Positions 13,401-24,073 of a DNA stretch of 64,000 bases are shown piece by piece. The position numbers were made by a program, and so were the translations under genes. Positions within the stretch are counted from its first letter, which is position 1, and every line of letters begins with the position of its first letter. The stretch comes from Eretmocerus hayati (Eukaryota > Arthropoda > Insecta > Hymenoptera > Aphelinidae), in contig CM056742.1 in NCBI GenBank assembly GCA_029851415.1, forward strand, positions 147,441,121 to 147,505,120, given 5' to 3'. Under the pieces are notes generated by a model that was not told the origin of the DNA, did not search any database, and saw only the letters and a list, made by a program, of their open reading frames with translations.

Positions 13401-15854
13401 TCATTATGTTAATCTTTCTAGAGTGAAACGATTGCCACGGAAATTTCCAATTGTCCTTGGTATAAATTCCATGTGATTCATAAGAAAAATATCAATTTCA
13501 TGCTGATGAGAGCACAGATCCCCGTCGTCTTGACTGCTGGAAAGTTCAATCAGTTATCATTTGTACTACTAACTTCCGTGAGTATGCCAACTTGATTCAT
13601 TTACTTTGCTGGGCACTAATTATGTGTCCCTTCTAGAGTCTTGAAATTTGACATGCAATCAAATAATCAAACACCAAGTTCAACTTGGCTATAACTTCTT
13701 CATTGAATACTTACCAATGCTGCCTATCTTTGAGAGCATTCGATCACTGGAACCTACTGTCATGTTTATTTGAATCCAAGGAAGCGTATGAAATGGAATA
13801 AAATGTACATTTATGTTTGGTCAAAGATTGAAAATTACCTAAAAATTGATATAAATTTGAGTTTCACAGCGCCCAATCCCACAGACAGTAGGCTGTGAAC
13901 AACTTCTGCTTGGCTCAATGGTGAAGGTTTTCATGTAATCGATCATGGAGGTCTGATTTTTTATGTAAAAGATTCACACAATTTCATGCAAGATTATTAT
14001 ATATATTTTTCAACGTTTCGTCTGCATAATTTGTAGACCTCATCAAGCTGTAAGAATCAAAAAATGTATGAAAGATAGGTTTGAGAAATATCTCTCTTAC
14101 GATAGTTTGCAGAATATCGACTTGTTATACTTTATCCATCACTGCACATAAGACTGCTCTTTTCCTCTGCAGCCTCTTGCCCCATCTACCCTCCTCTATT
14201 ATCCGACCCCCCCCCCCTTTTCCCCTTTCCTCTATCCTCACTTGGTATCAGCTGTATAAGGCGAATAGGATTCTCAGCCATATGAGAGGTTCTACAGAAC
14301 TTTTGACATTAGGCGTACTGCTCGCTATCTCTGAACCTTCAAAAGATTATCAAAGTGTCGGAGTTGATTTGAATAGGTTCGAGGGCCTCGGAATGTGTAC
14401 TCTATTCGCTGTTCTGTCAAAAGAATCTGTTTATCCACAGCACGGCCCGCAACCCTCATTCTTTGGGTATCTCTTAGCGTACTCGCGCCGTTTTTTGATT
14501 TCTTCAGTCTGCTGCAAAAATAACATTGCTCGAAAAATTCTGCCAAAATTCAGTGACATTTTAGGCACCCTGTATATTGAGAAAAGATTGGTTTCAGACG
14601 CGTGCCTTCAACGTGGCGTTCATAAACAAACGCCGAAGTCGCGTAACCGTGTTTTCACGAAAAGTTGAGATCTCCCGTACTGAGCTTATAAAAAAAATAA
14701 CATTTGCGATAGTTACATGATCGAAACGGATTTCAATAGCTTGAAACAACACCAATAATATCCCGTTTGGTTTGAATGCGTGCGACCAATTGCGTTTAAA
14801 TGATAGCATCAAGAAGATGGGTCAGTTCATGCGCCCACTCGACTCAAAATGGTCAAATTTCCACGGCACGAGGGGGAGAAGGCGGGCACGCTCCTGGAAT
14901 GTTTTGCCCATTTTTCTCCACCTATTTTTGAACAATATCCCATAGTTCTCATGTCCTGATATGGAATGTTATTTGAGTGAGAAGCATTACAAGAATTGTA
15001 TCGAAGGGGTCGATGCGATCGAGCCCGTCTCAGCACTTCTATGAAGTTGCAATCGCTCATATCATCTTGGAAACAGATTAATTACACCAGAGAACCCATT
15101 CTACCTTCAAATGCCACCATAGACTTTATTCAAAAATTTTACGGTCAATTGAAGAATTACGGACGAGGCGCCAGATCTTGAGCAGAAGGAATTTCAGAGC
15201 TCCGGCTTGTCGTACAGGCTTATCAAACATAGACACAGCATTACGCTGTAGATGTGTATGTTTGTGCTCACCGGTAAACATTGTAGAGAATTTTAGACGA
15301 CTGTGTACGGCAGGGGGGGGGGGGGGGGGGCTTGTATAGTCATTCGCGCAATTAATTGTTTCTTGATTCTGAGCTCTACTATCAATATCGGTTTCGGGCA
15401 TTTGACGACAACTCTGTGCAAATCGACTATTATAACCATCTTGAAAGGATTTTAAAATTAGATACATGGGAAATAGCTTGCGTGGTGCTAGATCGTCGAT
15501 TGTGACAGGATATTCAATATTATTGATTCATGCATGCTTAACTCGTTGGAGTGAGCTTCACTTGAATTTCACTCCAAGTGAGTCAAATTTGACTCACTTG
15601 GAGTCAGATTCGTGCGACTCAAAGCTTGGAGTCGCACGAATCTGAATCCCTTGGAGTGAAAACAATGCTCGAGTCAAGAGGGAAAAATCGAGACTTAAAC
15701 GAGAGGAGCAAGAGGAGCAATTGGAGAAGAAAAAAGAAAAAAAATAGCATTTGCCATGTCTGCTTAAAATATGGAGCTCTACCTCGTGATTATCACTACT
15801 CTCGCCATCAGCACCACCCATATACTGTCGATCGAAAAAGACTCTGGGACCTTA

Positions 15855-15921
<67 letters not shown>

Positions 15922-18854
15922 CACGATCCCGAATCATACAAAGACGCGTTGGAATGATTCTAGTTTCCAGAGCCATTTCCCTTGAATACCTCTCGTGGTG
16001 TAATAACGAGCTGGCGAGGCAGAAAAATCGTTGCTTTTCAGTCAGAATTACTCAAAAATCTGACCGATAACCACATCTAGCAGTGCGCGAATGATCCGAT
16101 TGGTTTACATTCGACTGAGAGTATCTAAAAGTCCTTTGGACGTCTGTGAACGTTTCTGGTTGGTACAGAAATAACATTCCCCCAAATTAGTGGGCACGCA
16201 CTTTTCCACTCCTTTTTGAGGTTCCAGTTACCACTCAAATTGATTCCAGACGCGTGCCATGAAAAAAAAAAAATTCATTCTGCAGTAACCCAAATGTCAA
16301 AAGTTCTGTAGAACCTCTCATATAGCTATCTTCCGCGGCGCATAGCTATTGGGCGGCCGATAGGATTCACGACACGGGAAAAGTCTATCCGACTGAAATT
16401 CGTAGGCCAATAGACTCGTGATGGGCAGGTGGCTATCGGTCGGAGGCGTTTCAGACACATAGCAACAGGGCTAGGATGATAGAATTGTACAAGGCGAGAG
16501 TTCTCATTCGACTGGAATGGTCACGCTGATAGACTCGAGATACTCCATGCGTCTATCGCGAGTCTATCGGGCTGGTCCCACTTCAGGTCGAGAGGATTCA
16601 TGCTTTTCTGCAGTGCCGCGGTGGCTACGTGCATGTCTCGGCGATCGCTGTCAAAATCCAAACATCATTCAATTCACCCCGAAAATATAGATTTGTGATT
16701 ATGGAGCTCTTCTATTGAAAATTGACTGGGAAGAGTTCATGATAATGAATCACGAATGTTCAAAGAAATTCACAGTTCATTCTGTTGCATCATTCATAGT
16801 TCGAATCTAGAAAATATTATTTTATACTCAAGATTTAGTTTATATTTATTACAACAAGTAGAACTCTTGTGGCATCTCGAGTTGCACAAAATTTTCGATT
16901 TGAAACAAGCACATCGTTTTGTCTTACACTGGTTAGCATTAGCTTGACAATTGCATTTTTTGAGTCCCTGTACCCCAGTCAAAGATCGATCTGTCGAAGC
17001 TTCTCTCAGGGATATAGAAAAATTTTTTGGTACATCATCGATTGATAGTATACTTGTTCCTGTTTCTGCAATCTCAATTCTGGTATTGCAGAACCAGCCC
17101 CTGACCATTTCAGTCGAATAAAAACTCTCGGCTTGTCCAATTCTATCATCCTATAGCCCAGTGGCTACACTCTCGGCCGATAGACACCTCTCCCAACACG
17201 ACTATTAGCGTACAAATTTCAGCCGGATAGACTTTTCCCGCATCGTGAATCCTATATCGGCCGCCCGATAGCTATGCGCCGCGGAAGATATCTATCTGGC
17301 TGAAAATCCTATTCGCCTACGACATATACAACCGATCGAATATAAGGAAGACATAATAGTCGGTCATCACGAGCCAATTTTTTATACACGCAAATCTGAC
17401 GTGAAATATCTCTCACAAATGTGTGAGCCCATCAACAATTGAAAAAAAAAAAAAAAAGAATAACTATGTCGTGCGGATCGAAAACATTTTTAGTTTGTAT
17501 GTGTGAGTAGAATTACCTTTTCATCAATGTGATATGTGACCATAATTATGAATTTGTGTTGTTTTGATTGTTACAGCCTGATGAGGTCTGCAAATTATGC
17601 AGACGAAATGTCGCAAAATATATAGTAAGGTAAGTGTGCCTAATATGCCCCCATTCCCCAATACGCCCCCACTCAAGTTCTCGAATGTACGAACCCGCAG
17701 ACTTTGCCGCGCATTTTTTTTTCATGTTTGTTACGTTGAAATATGAGAAAATCAACATTTTGGACCGATCCTGAATGACACGTGCATTCCTTAGAACAGA
17801 AAAAGTGGTTTTTGGTACTCTCGACTTCTTTTTTGTTAGTTATTAAAAGCTATGCAAAACAAAACTGGTGCAACCAATCTAAACGTACCTTAGCTCATTT
17901 TCTGTGTTTTTGTTTCAACTTCGAGATGCTTTTTCCAGAACTGCAAAATTCGATTCGTAGCCCATTTTACGCCCACATTACCAAAAAAAGTGCAGTGTTC
18001 CTAATATACCCCACCCCTTTTTCCGCACGTAGAGGGCTTTGCGCAATGCCGCAAGTACTTTTAGCACTTTTTTGGTCTAGGTTACATCAGTTTTAGGTGT
18101 ATTTAGCGATATCCAGCAGCTTTAGAGCCTTCAGAACGCACCAGATCTCGCAAAATATGCCAGAAATCAATTTCCGTGTTGATTTTGAGGTTATGTGCAC
18201 TCTGAATCATTGAGAATACCTTGAATCATGACGACTTGTCCATTCAGTACATTACCGTCATGTTCCAGAACCGATATCGCTTTTCCACAGCTTCGGAATC
18301 GCGAAATGACTATGAGGGCATATTAGGAACACATTGTCAAAAACTCACAGAAAATCTTTTTCTGCAAAAATCATGATAGCTCGGCTCTAATTCCTTGAAA
18401 GCAACCGGACTTTAATTCATTTTGTAGGTCTTGAAACCATCTTTATAACGGAATAAGATACGTTGAATAATATTGAGATGAACCAAAACTATAGACAAAA
18501 CAAAAGTAGTGGGAGCATATTAGGCACCTTATAGCAATTTTGCATGAAATTGTGTGAATCTTTTACGCGAATAACCAGTTCTCCATGATCGATTACATCA
18601 AAAACTCCATCATTGTTAAAACCAGAGCACGAGTCAAGAAATTACTCAATTATTTGCTTGGCTCATTTTGAAGATTTCGCGAAATCTTACTGAAATCCGA
18701 TTGTTCTCCTTGGATGAAGCTCTATCTACTTCTCGGTTCACTAATGTCTCGAATCAATAGCATCACCCATCAGATCCAAGGTTATCACAAATTAAATTTT
18801 CAGATGATAAAGACCTCATATTCTTACCTCTCCATTGTCCGAGCATCTCGATAA
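7474..18854 (+). CDS. Odorant receptor (7-TM insect OR), six exons, complete, paralogue of the minus-strand gene
   Basis: Second insect OR, expected to pair with Orco in olfactory neurons. Exons: 7474-7718, 7826-8165, 10674-10916, 13229-13339, 13422-13577, 18804-18854. Every exon has the same length as its counterpart in the minus-strand gene, giving 381 residues. Exon 1 differs at about 27 of 82 positions by eye (about two-thirds identity), while the last exon encodes the same MIKTSYSYLSIVRASR tail. Conserved blocks: IIEGQLAFL joined to VLHACSK across the exon 2/3 junction, KNLEDVYSMVSLVHILGLTL, LYCYAGQHL, CPWYKF and MRAQIPVVLTAGKF. Introns are 107, 2508, 2312, 82 and 5226 bases; the long ones carry mobile elements. 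A cheap alternative end, an AG at 13636 followed by a stop after four codons, would lose the conserved tail and is less likely. No lesion was seen in the exons. Confidence 0.88.
8853..9013. mobile_element. MITE saturated with the word TCAACC/GGTTGA
   Basis: About 160 bases in the second intron of the plus-strand receptor. The ends are imperfect inverted repeats: CGCTGTGGGGAAAAAGTCAA on the left and, read inward from the right, CACTGTAGAAAATTGGTTGA. Between them AACCA/TGGTT words occur many times in both orientations. No coding capacity. No clean target-site duplication was identified. Confidence 0.6.
9241..9330. repeat. Related AACCA-rich MITE fragment
   Basis: Begins ACACAGAAAAAAAATATTGG and holds several AACCAAT/ATTGGTT words in both orientations, matching the style of the element at 8853-9013. 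The right end was not found, so it is probably a truncated copy of a sister family. Confidence 0.4.
10020..10390. repeat. CGTTAT/ATAACG-rich repeat with CCAGGGTTT termini
   Basis: About 370 bases packed with ATAACG and CGTTAT words in both orientations. On the right, CCCAGGGTTT near 10328 is mirrored by AAACCCTGG near 10376. Noncoding. The pattern fits a decayed DNA-transposon derivative; superfamily not assigned. Confidence 0.5.
11793..12732. mobile_element. TTAA-flanked MITE (piggyBac-type ends) in receptor intron 3
   Basis: A 940-base segment bounded by TTAA at 11793-11796 and 12729-12732. The ends are inverted repeats: TTAACACGTTCGCTGCGAC on the left, and the same when read inward from the right. 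TTAA targets are characteristic of the piggyBac superfamily. No transposase is encoded. Inside are two palindromes of GGGTCCCACCGGTGGGACCC type: one pair near 11932-11966 and 11990-12025, and a variant (CCCACCCGTTGGGACC) near 12696-12720 next to the right end. Confidence 0.7.
13910..14283 (-). mobile_element. Penelope-like 3-prime end fragment with hammerhead-like motif
   Basis: Read on the minus strand, this matches in inverted orientation the segment 17319-17627 plus 18532-18605. The motif at 14016-14046 (minus strand) has a stem-loop GTCTACAAATTATGCAGAC followed by GAAA, preceded by TTGATGA where the hammerhead core would have CTGATGA, so the ribozyme core is probably mutated. No reverse transcriptase remains. 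Assignment to Penelope-like elements rests on the similar motif in the better-preserved copies at 40.5-45.9 kb. Confidence 0.45.
15571..15604. repeat. Perfect 34-bp palindrome
   Basis: The half-site ACTCCAAGTGAGTCAAA is followed directly by its exact reverse complement, without a spacer. Directly adjoining it, 15604-15620 (core AGATTCGTGCGACTC) pairs exactly with 15629-15645 around an 8-base loop. Confidence 0.95.
15857..15919. repeat. (TA)n microsatellite
   Basis: About 63 bases of uninterrupted TA dinucleotide repeat. Tyr/Ile repeats in open frames across it are an artefact of the dinucleotide. Confidence 0.95.
16323..17318. mobile_element. 1.0-kb element with about 200-bp inverted repeats, carrying a Cys-rich remnant
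   Basis: The left arm (16323-about 16520, starting TAGCTATCTTCCGCGGCGCA) matches the right arm (about 17100-17318) in inverted orientation. The arms are rich in CTATCGG/CCGATAG words. Between them lies a minus-strand Cys-rich frame described separately. The element sits inside the last receptor intron. Confidence 0.6.
16794..17108 (-). pseudogene. Cys-rich (CXC-like) C-terminal fragment, probably transposon-derived
   Basis: A 104-codon minus-strand frame includes CNCQANANQCKTKRCACFK followed by CNSRCHKSSTCCN. This spacing of C, CxC, RCxCxK and CHK resembles the cysteine-rich tails seen on some integrase-type transposon proteins of animals and, more loosely, CXC/TSO1-type domains. No integrase core is present and the frame lacks a convincing start, so it is best read as the 3-prime remnant of a gene once carried by the surrounding inverted-repeat element. 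The exact parent family is uncertain. Confidence 0.4.
17319..18605 (+). mobile_element. Penelope-like 3-prime end with hammerhead-like motif, split by a TA element
   Basis: Plus-strand partner of the fragment at 13910-14283, interrupted by the 902-bp element at 17628-18529. At 17578-17608 it reads CTGATGA, then a stem with perfect pairing GTCTGCA / TGCAGAC, then GAAA. This is the layout of a hammerhead core, with one extra G at the base of stem II. Penelope-like elements are known to carry hammerhead motifs. No coding sequence survives in this copy. Confidence 0.45.
17628..18529. mobile_element. TA-flanked nonautonomous DNA transposon (AGGTAAGTGTGCC ends)
   Basis: A 902-bp element flanked by TA on both sides, with inverted ends AGGTAAGTGTGCCTAATATG on the left and AGGTGCCTAATATGC read from the right. 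The inverted partner at 13.9-14.0 kb shows the uninterrupted sequence, which confirms the insertion. It is related to the element at 37777-38732 by its AGGTAAGTGT start and internal order. TA targets fit the Tc1/mariner supergroup; no transposase is present. Confidence 0.7.
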
Positions 18855-18937
18855 GAAATCTACAATATGAGTGGGTCGAAATTCAGGAGAAGTAGTATAT
18901 ATCAACTACAAATGTAGACATCTGAGTAGAGGAACCA

Positions 18938-18943
18938 TCAAAT
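18938..18943 (+). terminator. Poly(A) signal of the plus-strand odorant receptor
   Basis: AATAAA about 85 bases after the stop codon of the plus-strand receptor, at nearly the same distance as the signal of its minus-strand paralogue. This supports 18804-18854 as the genuine last exon. Confidence 0.6.
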
Positions 18944-19263
18944 AAACGAGCATAAGAAATTCCTTGACATTTACAACACTTGTCATCACCCCTTGAATGT
19001 AGTTCGAGTTCCATTTTCGAGGTATCCGTAGTTTACTAAGTGAACACTGAGAGAAAACCTATGTATTCTGGCGCAATGCATGTGACGATCGTGGTTTCAA
19101 TTTGACTTTTCGGTAAAGATTAGTGTGGTATACAAATGATGGGTTAGCAATTTTATAAGTGCATATGGAAGAGTCCACGCGGAGCCGGCCACTCGCTTCG
19201 CGTCGCACGGAGAAACGCTAAGATGCCTCTTTGGAACTCGCTGAATTTTCTATCCAATACAAT

Positions 19264-22200
19264 GGAAAAAAATTGAGTTCGGTCACATTTAAAGATTTTT
19301 TCACCACCTTTCCAATGCGCTACTTACTTTTTACGAATGGTACTTCCTTTTACCTAAAAATCGATGTTGAAATTCAGCTCCGAATATCTCGAGAAGCCCA
19401 TCTTCAAAATTTTTTCAGTTCCTGATTTCAATGGTTTCTCTAATGAACTTTAGAATGAAAAAACTTCCCGAGTGGGTACTTACTTCATTCAACAGTTACG
19501 AATTCTTTAGTGCCAAAATCTGAGGATGACGGGCCGGTTTCTGTGGCGGCGGTCGGCCGCAGTTAAGTAGTATGCAAACAAGTGCATTCCATGGGCTAGC
19601 TTCGTCCCGTCCATGTAATTGCTGTTATTGTGCTGACTCGTTGGGATAATCCGTTCCCCGGAAATCATCAGAAGACTTGTTGTCATAATTGTGTTGAATG
19701 AGATTCGTGACCCGCAAATAGTTTAAACTTCTCAAAGGGACAAAGGTTGGGAGATTAGGTGGTGTATTGACGAATACCTGTCATGAAATACCTTTTAAAG
19801 CCAGATATTGAAAGCCAGTTGTCTCACCTGAGACTTCTTCACAGCCCGATTCACGCGGAAAATATTCGTGGTCTTGAAACGGATAATTCATGACATTCAG
19901 TTTTGAGAATGTGAGGCTTAATAAACTACATCTTTTTGGTGTGGATTGAAGAGGTCAGTTCGGAGGAAAGTTTGTGAAACTTGTTATGCTCATAACTCTC
20001 AGAGTGTCGCAGTTCACTGAAAATGTGTACCCTCTTCCTTCGACTCCGTCTTCTCCTCTCAGTACCTGTCGAGGGCTTAAATTCCTGCACAAACTAATTT
20101 CGATTACCAGTCAGTCTCAGAGTATTTCAGAGGACTGTTCGGCTCGTCCCTCAGATTTTGTGACTTTCTGGGCTCCTAATTTTGACTGTGCGGCTTATCA
20201 GTACTTCTCACTTCGTATTCTTAATATTCGATTTTTTGCATCATTGTGCATTGACAGTTCATCTTCGATAGTCCTCTATGAGGCTGTTGAATTGAAATGT
20301 CGAATAACTTCGGCAAATGTTGTAGTCCTTCGAATGGAGAGACGAATCATTCAAAAGGTTTACGCGCCGTCTCAAAAAAGATCCGAGATCGTTTCCCTCA
20401 TCTCAATGCTTCAGCTAAGATTTGTGATAAATGTCGGGAGAAGATCGAAGCCCAAACTACTCTTGAGAATGATGATTACGCAATTATTATTCCAAGGGTG
20501 TTAGACAAATTCAGGGACGAGAATACCTCTCCAAAAGAAAAAGAGTTGATTATGAGTTTCTGGTCAGATTCTTGGAGTACTCGTAGGGAAGCTGATTTTT
20601 TCAACACCACAAGACATTCTGCTCAGAATTTGTGAATTTATCTCAGAAACCAATTGTGTCTTTGGGAACGATCACTCATAATCGTCTACCTGACAAAACT
20701 GTTGAATTAGTTGAAAATTTTTACAACGATGATGAAAACAGTAGAATCAATTCGGGTATGATTGATACCAAATTCGTACGGGATTCTTCGAATCAAAAAA
20801 TTCATGTACAGAAAAGATTAGTCCTGTATAATCTGAGGGAGCTGTATTTGAAATTCAAAGATATGCACCCTACTATCAAAATAGGTTTCAGTAAATTTGC
20901 TCAATTCCGTCCACCTCAATGTATTTTAGCTGGGTCGAGTGGAACACATTCTGTCTGTGTTTGTATTCACCATCAAAATGTGAAACTCATGTTGGATGGA
21001 TAGGGGGTTTCAAAATTCACCTCTGGAAAGTTGAATAACTATAAGGATTGCATTTCACATATAGTTTGTCAGAATCCAACTGATGATTGTTTTTTGAATC
21101 GATGTAAGAAATGTCCAAGTATAGAATCTTTCAAGAAGCTTTTGTATCAGTATTTTGATGAGAAAAATATTGATCAGGTTCAATATCAGTGTCGGCATTC
21201 TACTGATCGATGCTCTCCTCAAACTCGGATTCCGTCAAAAGAAGATTATGTTAATGAGTTGGCAAGACTTTTACAGAAATTGAAAACACATTTATTCATT
21301 GCAAAAAAAAACAATCTGCATTTTTGGGATGGCTCAAACAAAATCTGAAAGAAGGGGAGTTCTTAGTTCTACTCGACTTTGCCGAGAATTATGCTTTTCT
21401 AATCCAAGATGATGTCCAAGCATTCCATTACAATAATGATCAATGTACCATAATGACAGTAGTAGTACTACATGAAAGATTCCAAGGTGCATCATACAAT
21501 TATAGCTGTTCCGTCTGATAGCTTGGTCCATGATTCTGCTTTTGTTCATTGCGTTCAAAAAGTTGTTACAGAACACATTAAAAAAAATTTCCCTTTAGCT
21601 AAGAAGGTGATCTATTTTTTGGATGGTGCAGCTCAACATTTCAAGAATAAATCTAACTTTGAAAATTGGATGAATCACAAGGAAGACTTTGGATTAGAAG
21701 CAGAATGGCGTTTTGACGCTACTGCTCATGGAAAAAATGCATGTGATGGAGTAGGTGTTACTTCGAAGAGCAATGCTCGACGTTCAAGTTTACAAAAACT
21801 CTCTGGGAATTAAATCACTACGCCTCGTGAACTTTACGTTTAGGCCAGTGAGCTCATGAAAGATATGGAAATTTTTTTGTTCCTAAGGAAAACTATTTGC
21901 TGGTCAAATCTGACTTAGAGGTGAGATTCGATGGAGCCAAGACTGTCCCTGGGACACTATCATACCATTCGTTTCAGGTTTTGGATACTACCAAACAATT
22001 ACAACTCAGACCATTCTCGACTTATCCAGATGCAGACTTCTTCCCCAAATCTCAACAGGGTGAAAAGAGGAAGCTGAAAAGTCCGCCCAAGGAAGTTTGC
22101 GCTGATCCGAGTAAGGAACGTCGAAGGAAATGATTCTGAAGACACACTCATGAGACTGAACTGCTGAATCGGCCCTTTTCAGGGCCAGCAAACCTTTTCA

Positions 22201-22793
22201 CGTAAACCAAACTTATTCCAGTACTGGATACTGGTTACATATTCTAGAAATGAATATCAGATATTCTCCCGTAACATCCCCAAATCACTTTCCTCAGTCC
22301 GCCAATTTCCAAATCCTTTGACATTCAATCATTTTCGGTTCACATCCATCATCTCATGTACAGGTGAGAAGCATAGAGAAGTTTACCGATTACTTTTCGG
22401 AAACGAAATGCGTACGTTAGAAGATTTGTTAATAACAGCAAATACATAGAAGGGACGAAGCTAGCCCATGGAATGCATCTGTTTACATGCTACTTACCTG
22501 CGGCCGACCGACGCCACAGAAACCGTCCCGTCACCCCCAGATTTTTGCTTTGAAAATTCGTAACTTTTAAACGAAGCAAGTACCCACTCTGGGAGTTTTT
22601 TCGTTTTAAAGTTCATAAGAGTGACTATTGATTTCAGGAATCAAAAGAGTTTCAAAGATGGGCTTTCCGAGATATTCGGAGCTAAACTTCAAATTCGATT
22701 TTCAGGTAGAAAGAAGTACCATTCGTAAAAAGTGAGTAGCACATTGGAAAGGTGGTGAAAAAATCTTCAAATGTGACCGAACTCAACTTTCCC
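19264..22793. mobile_element. 3.5-kb DNA transposon with about 345-bp terminal inverted repeats
   Basis: The left arm (about 19264-19609) and right arm (about 22452-22793) are inverted copies with scattered differences; shared landmarks are TTGAGTTCGGTCACATTT near the outer ends and GGGCTAGCTTCGTCCC at the inner ends. The interior carries a broken plus-strand transposase-like gene. Long inverted ends suggest a MULE-like or related cut-and-paste element, but no clear target-site duplication was found, so the superfamily is left open. Confidence 0.75.
20297..22133 (+). pseudogene. Broken transposase-like gene (DDE-type, uncharacterised insect transposon family)
   Basis: Successive plus-strand frames at 20297-20635, 20640-21003, 21005-21348, 21324-21518, 21472-21830 and 21897-22133 read as one protein split by frameshifts and stops. 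In order they show an N-terminal CxxC region (KICDKCREKIEA), a conserved block GTHSVCVCIHHQNVKLMLDG, a second Cys-rich segment, the acidic block LLDFAENYAFLIQDDVQAFH, and YFLDGAAQHFKN followed by AHGKNACDGVG. This order is typical of transposon proteins common in insects and cnidarians. The Asp residues of LLDFAENY and YFLDGAAQ are candidate catalytic residues. At least four frame breaks make it nonfunctional. Confidence 0.7.
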
Positions 22794-22990
22794 ATTCTTT
22801 TCCCAATCATTGGAATCATAAATTCTCCACCTCGTTATATAGAACCACGTAATACTCCTCTTCCGTACATTTTCACGAAACTATTTTCATCAACCAACCG
22901 GTGTATCATGCCAATATCAACATTCCATTACCCTACTCTGAATTTTTCCAGGAACTCATTCTAGAACGAAATTTCCAAAAATTGAATCAA

Positions 22991-24073
22991 AGGACCCCGC
23001 CCTAAATCATAGTTTGGCTTTCGGTCAAACCTTTTGCGAGTGTACTGAAACGATAGATCTCAAAAAACTGAACAAGAGTCTCCATGGCCGCAAAACTCAA
23101 TGCCCTCTTCGTTTTGAGTTATTTCATGAAAAGAGTACCCCTCATTGCATGGGTGTAATGGGGTTATGTGCCGATTTCTCGATCGAACTATATAGCGGCA
23201 CGTGTGTGGGCTTGCACCTGAATCTTGGGCTAGATTTGTACACGCGTCTTTTTGCGTTGCAAGATAATGCATGAGCTGAACATCGCAATGAGTCTGACGA
23301 GATCGAATGAACAACCTGATTGAGTGAGAAAAGGTATTAGGGGCTTTGTTTCATCATGCAATTGAGTTCGATAAACACAAGAGCTATTGCGCACCAATTT
23401 CTTGGACTGATTTGCGATTTTGTGTGTCTCAATGCAAGAGTAAGAGGTTCGTCAACGATGAATTCAATGGAAATGTTCCAATTGCCAAAATCTAAAGAAA
23501 ATATGAAGGAGCACATTTGATTTTAATCGAACTACAATCAAATCATATCGGATCAGATCATGTCTAACCCATTCCTTGATATTTTCTTCAGACTTCGGCA
23601 TTCGGAATATTCTCATTGAATTCATTGTTGGTGAGCCACTTATTCTTACATTGGAAAACACAAACTCGTAAAACCAGCCCAAGACATTAGTGCACAATAG
23701 CTCTTGTGTTTGTCGAACTCAAAATACCTTTTCTCAAACATAACGGGTTGTTCATTCGATCTCGTCAGACTCATTGCGATGTTGAGCTCATGCATTATCT
23801 GGCAACGCAAAAAGACGCGTGTACAAAACTAGCCCAAGATTCAGGTGCAAGCTCACACACGTGCCTCTATATAGTTCGATCGAGAAATCGGCACATAACC
23901 CCACTACACTCATGAATGAGGGATACTCTTTTCATGAAATAACTCAAAACGAAGAGGGCATTGAGTTTTGCGGCCATGGAGACTCTTGTTCAGTTTTTTG
24001 AGATCTATCGTTTCAGTTAATTCACAAAAAGTTTGACCGAAAGCCAAATTCCTATGATTTAGGGCGGGGTCCT
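22991..24073. mobile_element. 1.1-kb foldback element with AGGACCCCGCCC ends
   Basis: A left arm (22991 to about 23397) and a right arm (about 23683-24073) are near-perfect inverted copies enclosing about 290 bases. The ends read AGGACCCCGCCCTAAATCAT inward from both sides. The first bases (GGACCCCGC) are shared with the large palindromic element at 27239-36459, suggesting one superfamily. Open frames across the arms are mirror copies without recognisable domains. Confidence 0.75.

Larger units (their letters stand above)
14279..16322. mobile_element. 2.0-kb inverted-repeat element nested in receptor intron 5
   Basis: Ends carry a terminal inverted repeat of about 31 bases (ATATGAGAGGTTCTACAGAA at the left, mirrored at 16288-16322). 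The interior has no convincing gene. It contains a 19-base poly(G) tract near 15312-15330, a perfect palindrome at 15571-15604, a hairpin at 15604-15645 and a (TA)n microsatellite. It sits between the left Penelope-like fragment and the next element, inside the last intron of the plus-strand receptor. Confidence 0.5.

Noticed and set aside
13637..13651. Four-codon last exon (SLEI) for the plus-strand receptor
   Set aside because: It would remove the conserved OR C-terminus, and a proper homologous exon exists at 18804-18854.
14081..14668. 195-codon plus-strand frame
   Set aside because: It crosses the boundary between two mobile elements and a poly(C) run, with no family motif.
15626..15985. 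Frames with long Tyr-Ile repeats on both strands
   Set aside because: They are produced by the (TA)n microsatellite.
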